7,758 bases of DNA from positions 1 through 7,758 of the forward strand of contig JASLGD010000188.1 of assembly GCA_030150305.1 (NCBI GenBank), in the 5' to 3' direction. Source of the DNA: Caldimonas sp. (GTDB lineage: Bacteria > Pseudomonadota > Gammaproteobacteria > Burkholderiales > Burkholderiaceae_C). Positions 5,816 through 7,758 of the stretch are shown piece by piece. Under the pieces are notes generated by a model that had not been told where the DNA came from, made no database searches, and was given only the letters and a program-made list of their open reading frames with translations. The first letter of the stretch is position 1, and each line of letters starts with the position of its first letter. The position numbers were made by a program, and so were the translations under genes.

Positions 5816-6097
5816 TCACGTCGACGCGTCGAGCGCGTCCGTTTCGCGCGACCTCGCGCCGAGCGCGTTCACCTGCGCGTCGGTCAGCAGCAGCAGGGCC
5901 GTCGTCGCGGTCGCCGCGGTGATCGCCGCCCAGAAGATGAGGAACGTCACCGAGTGGACCGCGACCGGCGACCAGCCGAAATGGGTGCCGCCGAACCAGC
6001 GCAGGTCGCGCGGGTCGAGCACGGCGAAGACCATCGCGTCGAGGACGCCGGCGGTGAAGAACGCCGGCCAGAGGACGCACAGCGCGAGCCGTTTCAC
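5816..6097 (-). CDS. Small two-helix membrane protein of the cbb3 locus (unnamed)
   Basis: The gene encodes 93 residues with two hydrophobic helices at about 5-27 and 46-71. They are joined by a periplasm-sized loop containing DPRDLRWFGG and H39/H48, with a short polar tail. I recognise the pattern as a small conserved protein found between ccoG/ccoH and SafE-like genes in betaproteobacteria, but know of no established function. The start is GTG at 6097, which overlaps the stop of the FixH-like gene in the sequence GTGA; no separate ribosome-binding site is seen, so translation is probably coupled. A longer frame reaching to 6307 runs over the FixH-like gene with Arg-rich, non-protein-like sequence and was not used. 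The position in the operon suggests a role in oxidase assembly or stability; this is inference. Confidence 0.78.
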   Translation of the reverse strand: MKRLALCVLWPAFFTAGVLDAMVFAVLDPRDLRWFGGTHFGWSPVAVHSVTFLIFWAAITAATATTALLLLTDAQVNALGARSRETDALDAST

Positions 6098-6348
6098 GGC
6101 GCGTCGGCGCGCGGCGGCGTCGCCGCATGGTTGCGTGCCTGCAGCGCCGGCGCGGTTGGCGCCGCACGGCCGGCATTCGTCGTCGCGGCGGGCACTTCGA
6201 CGATCTCGCGATCGGCGCGCGCGAGCGCGATCCCGAGCGTCGCGAAGCTCGCGACGACGACGATCGCCGGGCCGGCGAGCGCGAACCAGACGATGCCGAA
6301 GCGCCACCAGGGCGCGGCGTTGTGTTGCGTTCGATCGATGTCGCGCAT
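6094..6348 (-). CDS. Short FixH/CcoH-like membrane protein
   Basis: The 84-residue protein begins with a short cytoplasmic part and PWWRFG, then one hydrophobic helix (about residues 18-43) and ADREIV. This is the N-terminal signature of FixH/CcoH, the assembly subunit of cbb3 oxidase. Typical FixH/CcoH proteins of about 150-170 residues continue with a YY/GxxxN region and a periplasmic beta domain. Here the helix is followed only by about 35 residues rich in Ala, Pro and Thr, ending ARNHAAT plus a short tail. It is therefore a single-helix, domain-less version. AAGGAG lies 5 bases before the ATG at 6348. It starts 14 bases after ccoG and overlaps the next gene by 4 bases. The clean overlaps suggest a functional gene and not a frameshift remnant; I infer a role in cbb3 assembly. 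Confidence 0.8.
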   Translation of the reverse strand: MRDIDRTQHNAAPWWRFGIVWFALAGPAIVVVASFATLGIALARADREIVEVPAATTNAGRAAPTAPALQARNHAATPPRADAP

Positions 6349-6362
6349 GCGGTCTCCTTGGT

Positions 6363-7758
<1,396 letters not shown>

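Overview
The window is very GC-rich, densely packed bacterial DNA. It holds eight protein genes plus the 3' part of a ninth gene product's locus edge (ccoG, cut by the right end). The gene content (ccoG, a short FixH-like gene, a small two-helix membrane protein, a SafE/DsbD_2-type membrane protein, an FNR/FixK-type regulator, a hemerythrin and a half-length ornithine carbamoyltransferase-like gene) and the protein sequences look like a betaproteobacterium (Burkholderiales/Rhodocyclales-like). This placement is from recognition of protein families, not from a search. The locus is the assembly-and-control end of a cytochrome cbb3 oxidase cluster, i.e. microaerobic respiration. The ccoNOP structural genes would be expected beyond position 7758.

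Layout from left to right. Positions 1-158 hold no recognisable gene but contain hairpins and a likely FNR/FixK-box promoter. It drives a two-gene + strand operon: an OmpR-type response regulator (159-875) and a soluble PAS-GAF-kinase-receiver hybrid histidine kinase (889-2952). Tail to tail with it, only 9 bp away, is a - strand FNR/FixK-type regulator (2962-3738) that keeps the FNR-type DNA-recognition helix but has none of the four FNR iron-sulfur ligands. A 204-bp divergent intergenic region follows, with a near-perfect FNR box (3874-3887). It faces a + strand pair: a catalytically degenerate N-terminal half of ornithine carbamoyltransferase (3943-4443) and a hemerythrin-domain protein (4470-5096). 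Converging on that pair, 4 bp away, is a - strand operon read from the right edge: ccoG (7758-6363, 5' end missing), a short FixH-like gene (6348-6094), a 93-residue membrane protein (6097-5816) and a SafE-like membrane protein (5793-5101).

How it may work (inference). The kinase has a PAS domain with a His and an Arg where FixL has its haem ligand and its haem-contacting Arg. The regulator lacks its own Fe-S oxygen sensor, as FixK does. The cco assembly genes are the classic target of such a cascade. The locus therefore looks like a FixL/FixJ/FixK-style oxygen circuit built from different parts (hybrid kinase plus OmpR-type regulator). The two FNR/FixK boxes suggest the regulator feeds back on the two-component operon and also controls the hemerythrin/pseudo-carbamoyltransferase pair. 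The most unusual single gene is the half-length carbamoyltransferase, whose carbamoyl-phosphate-binding motifs are replaced.
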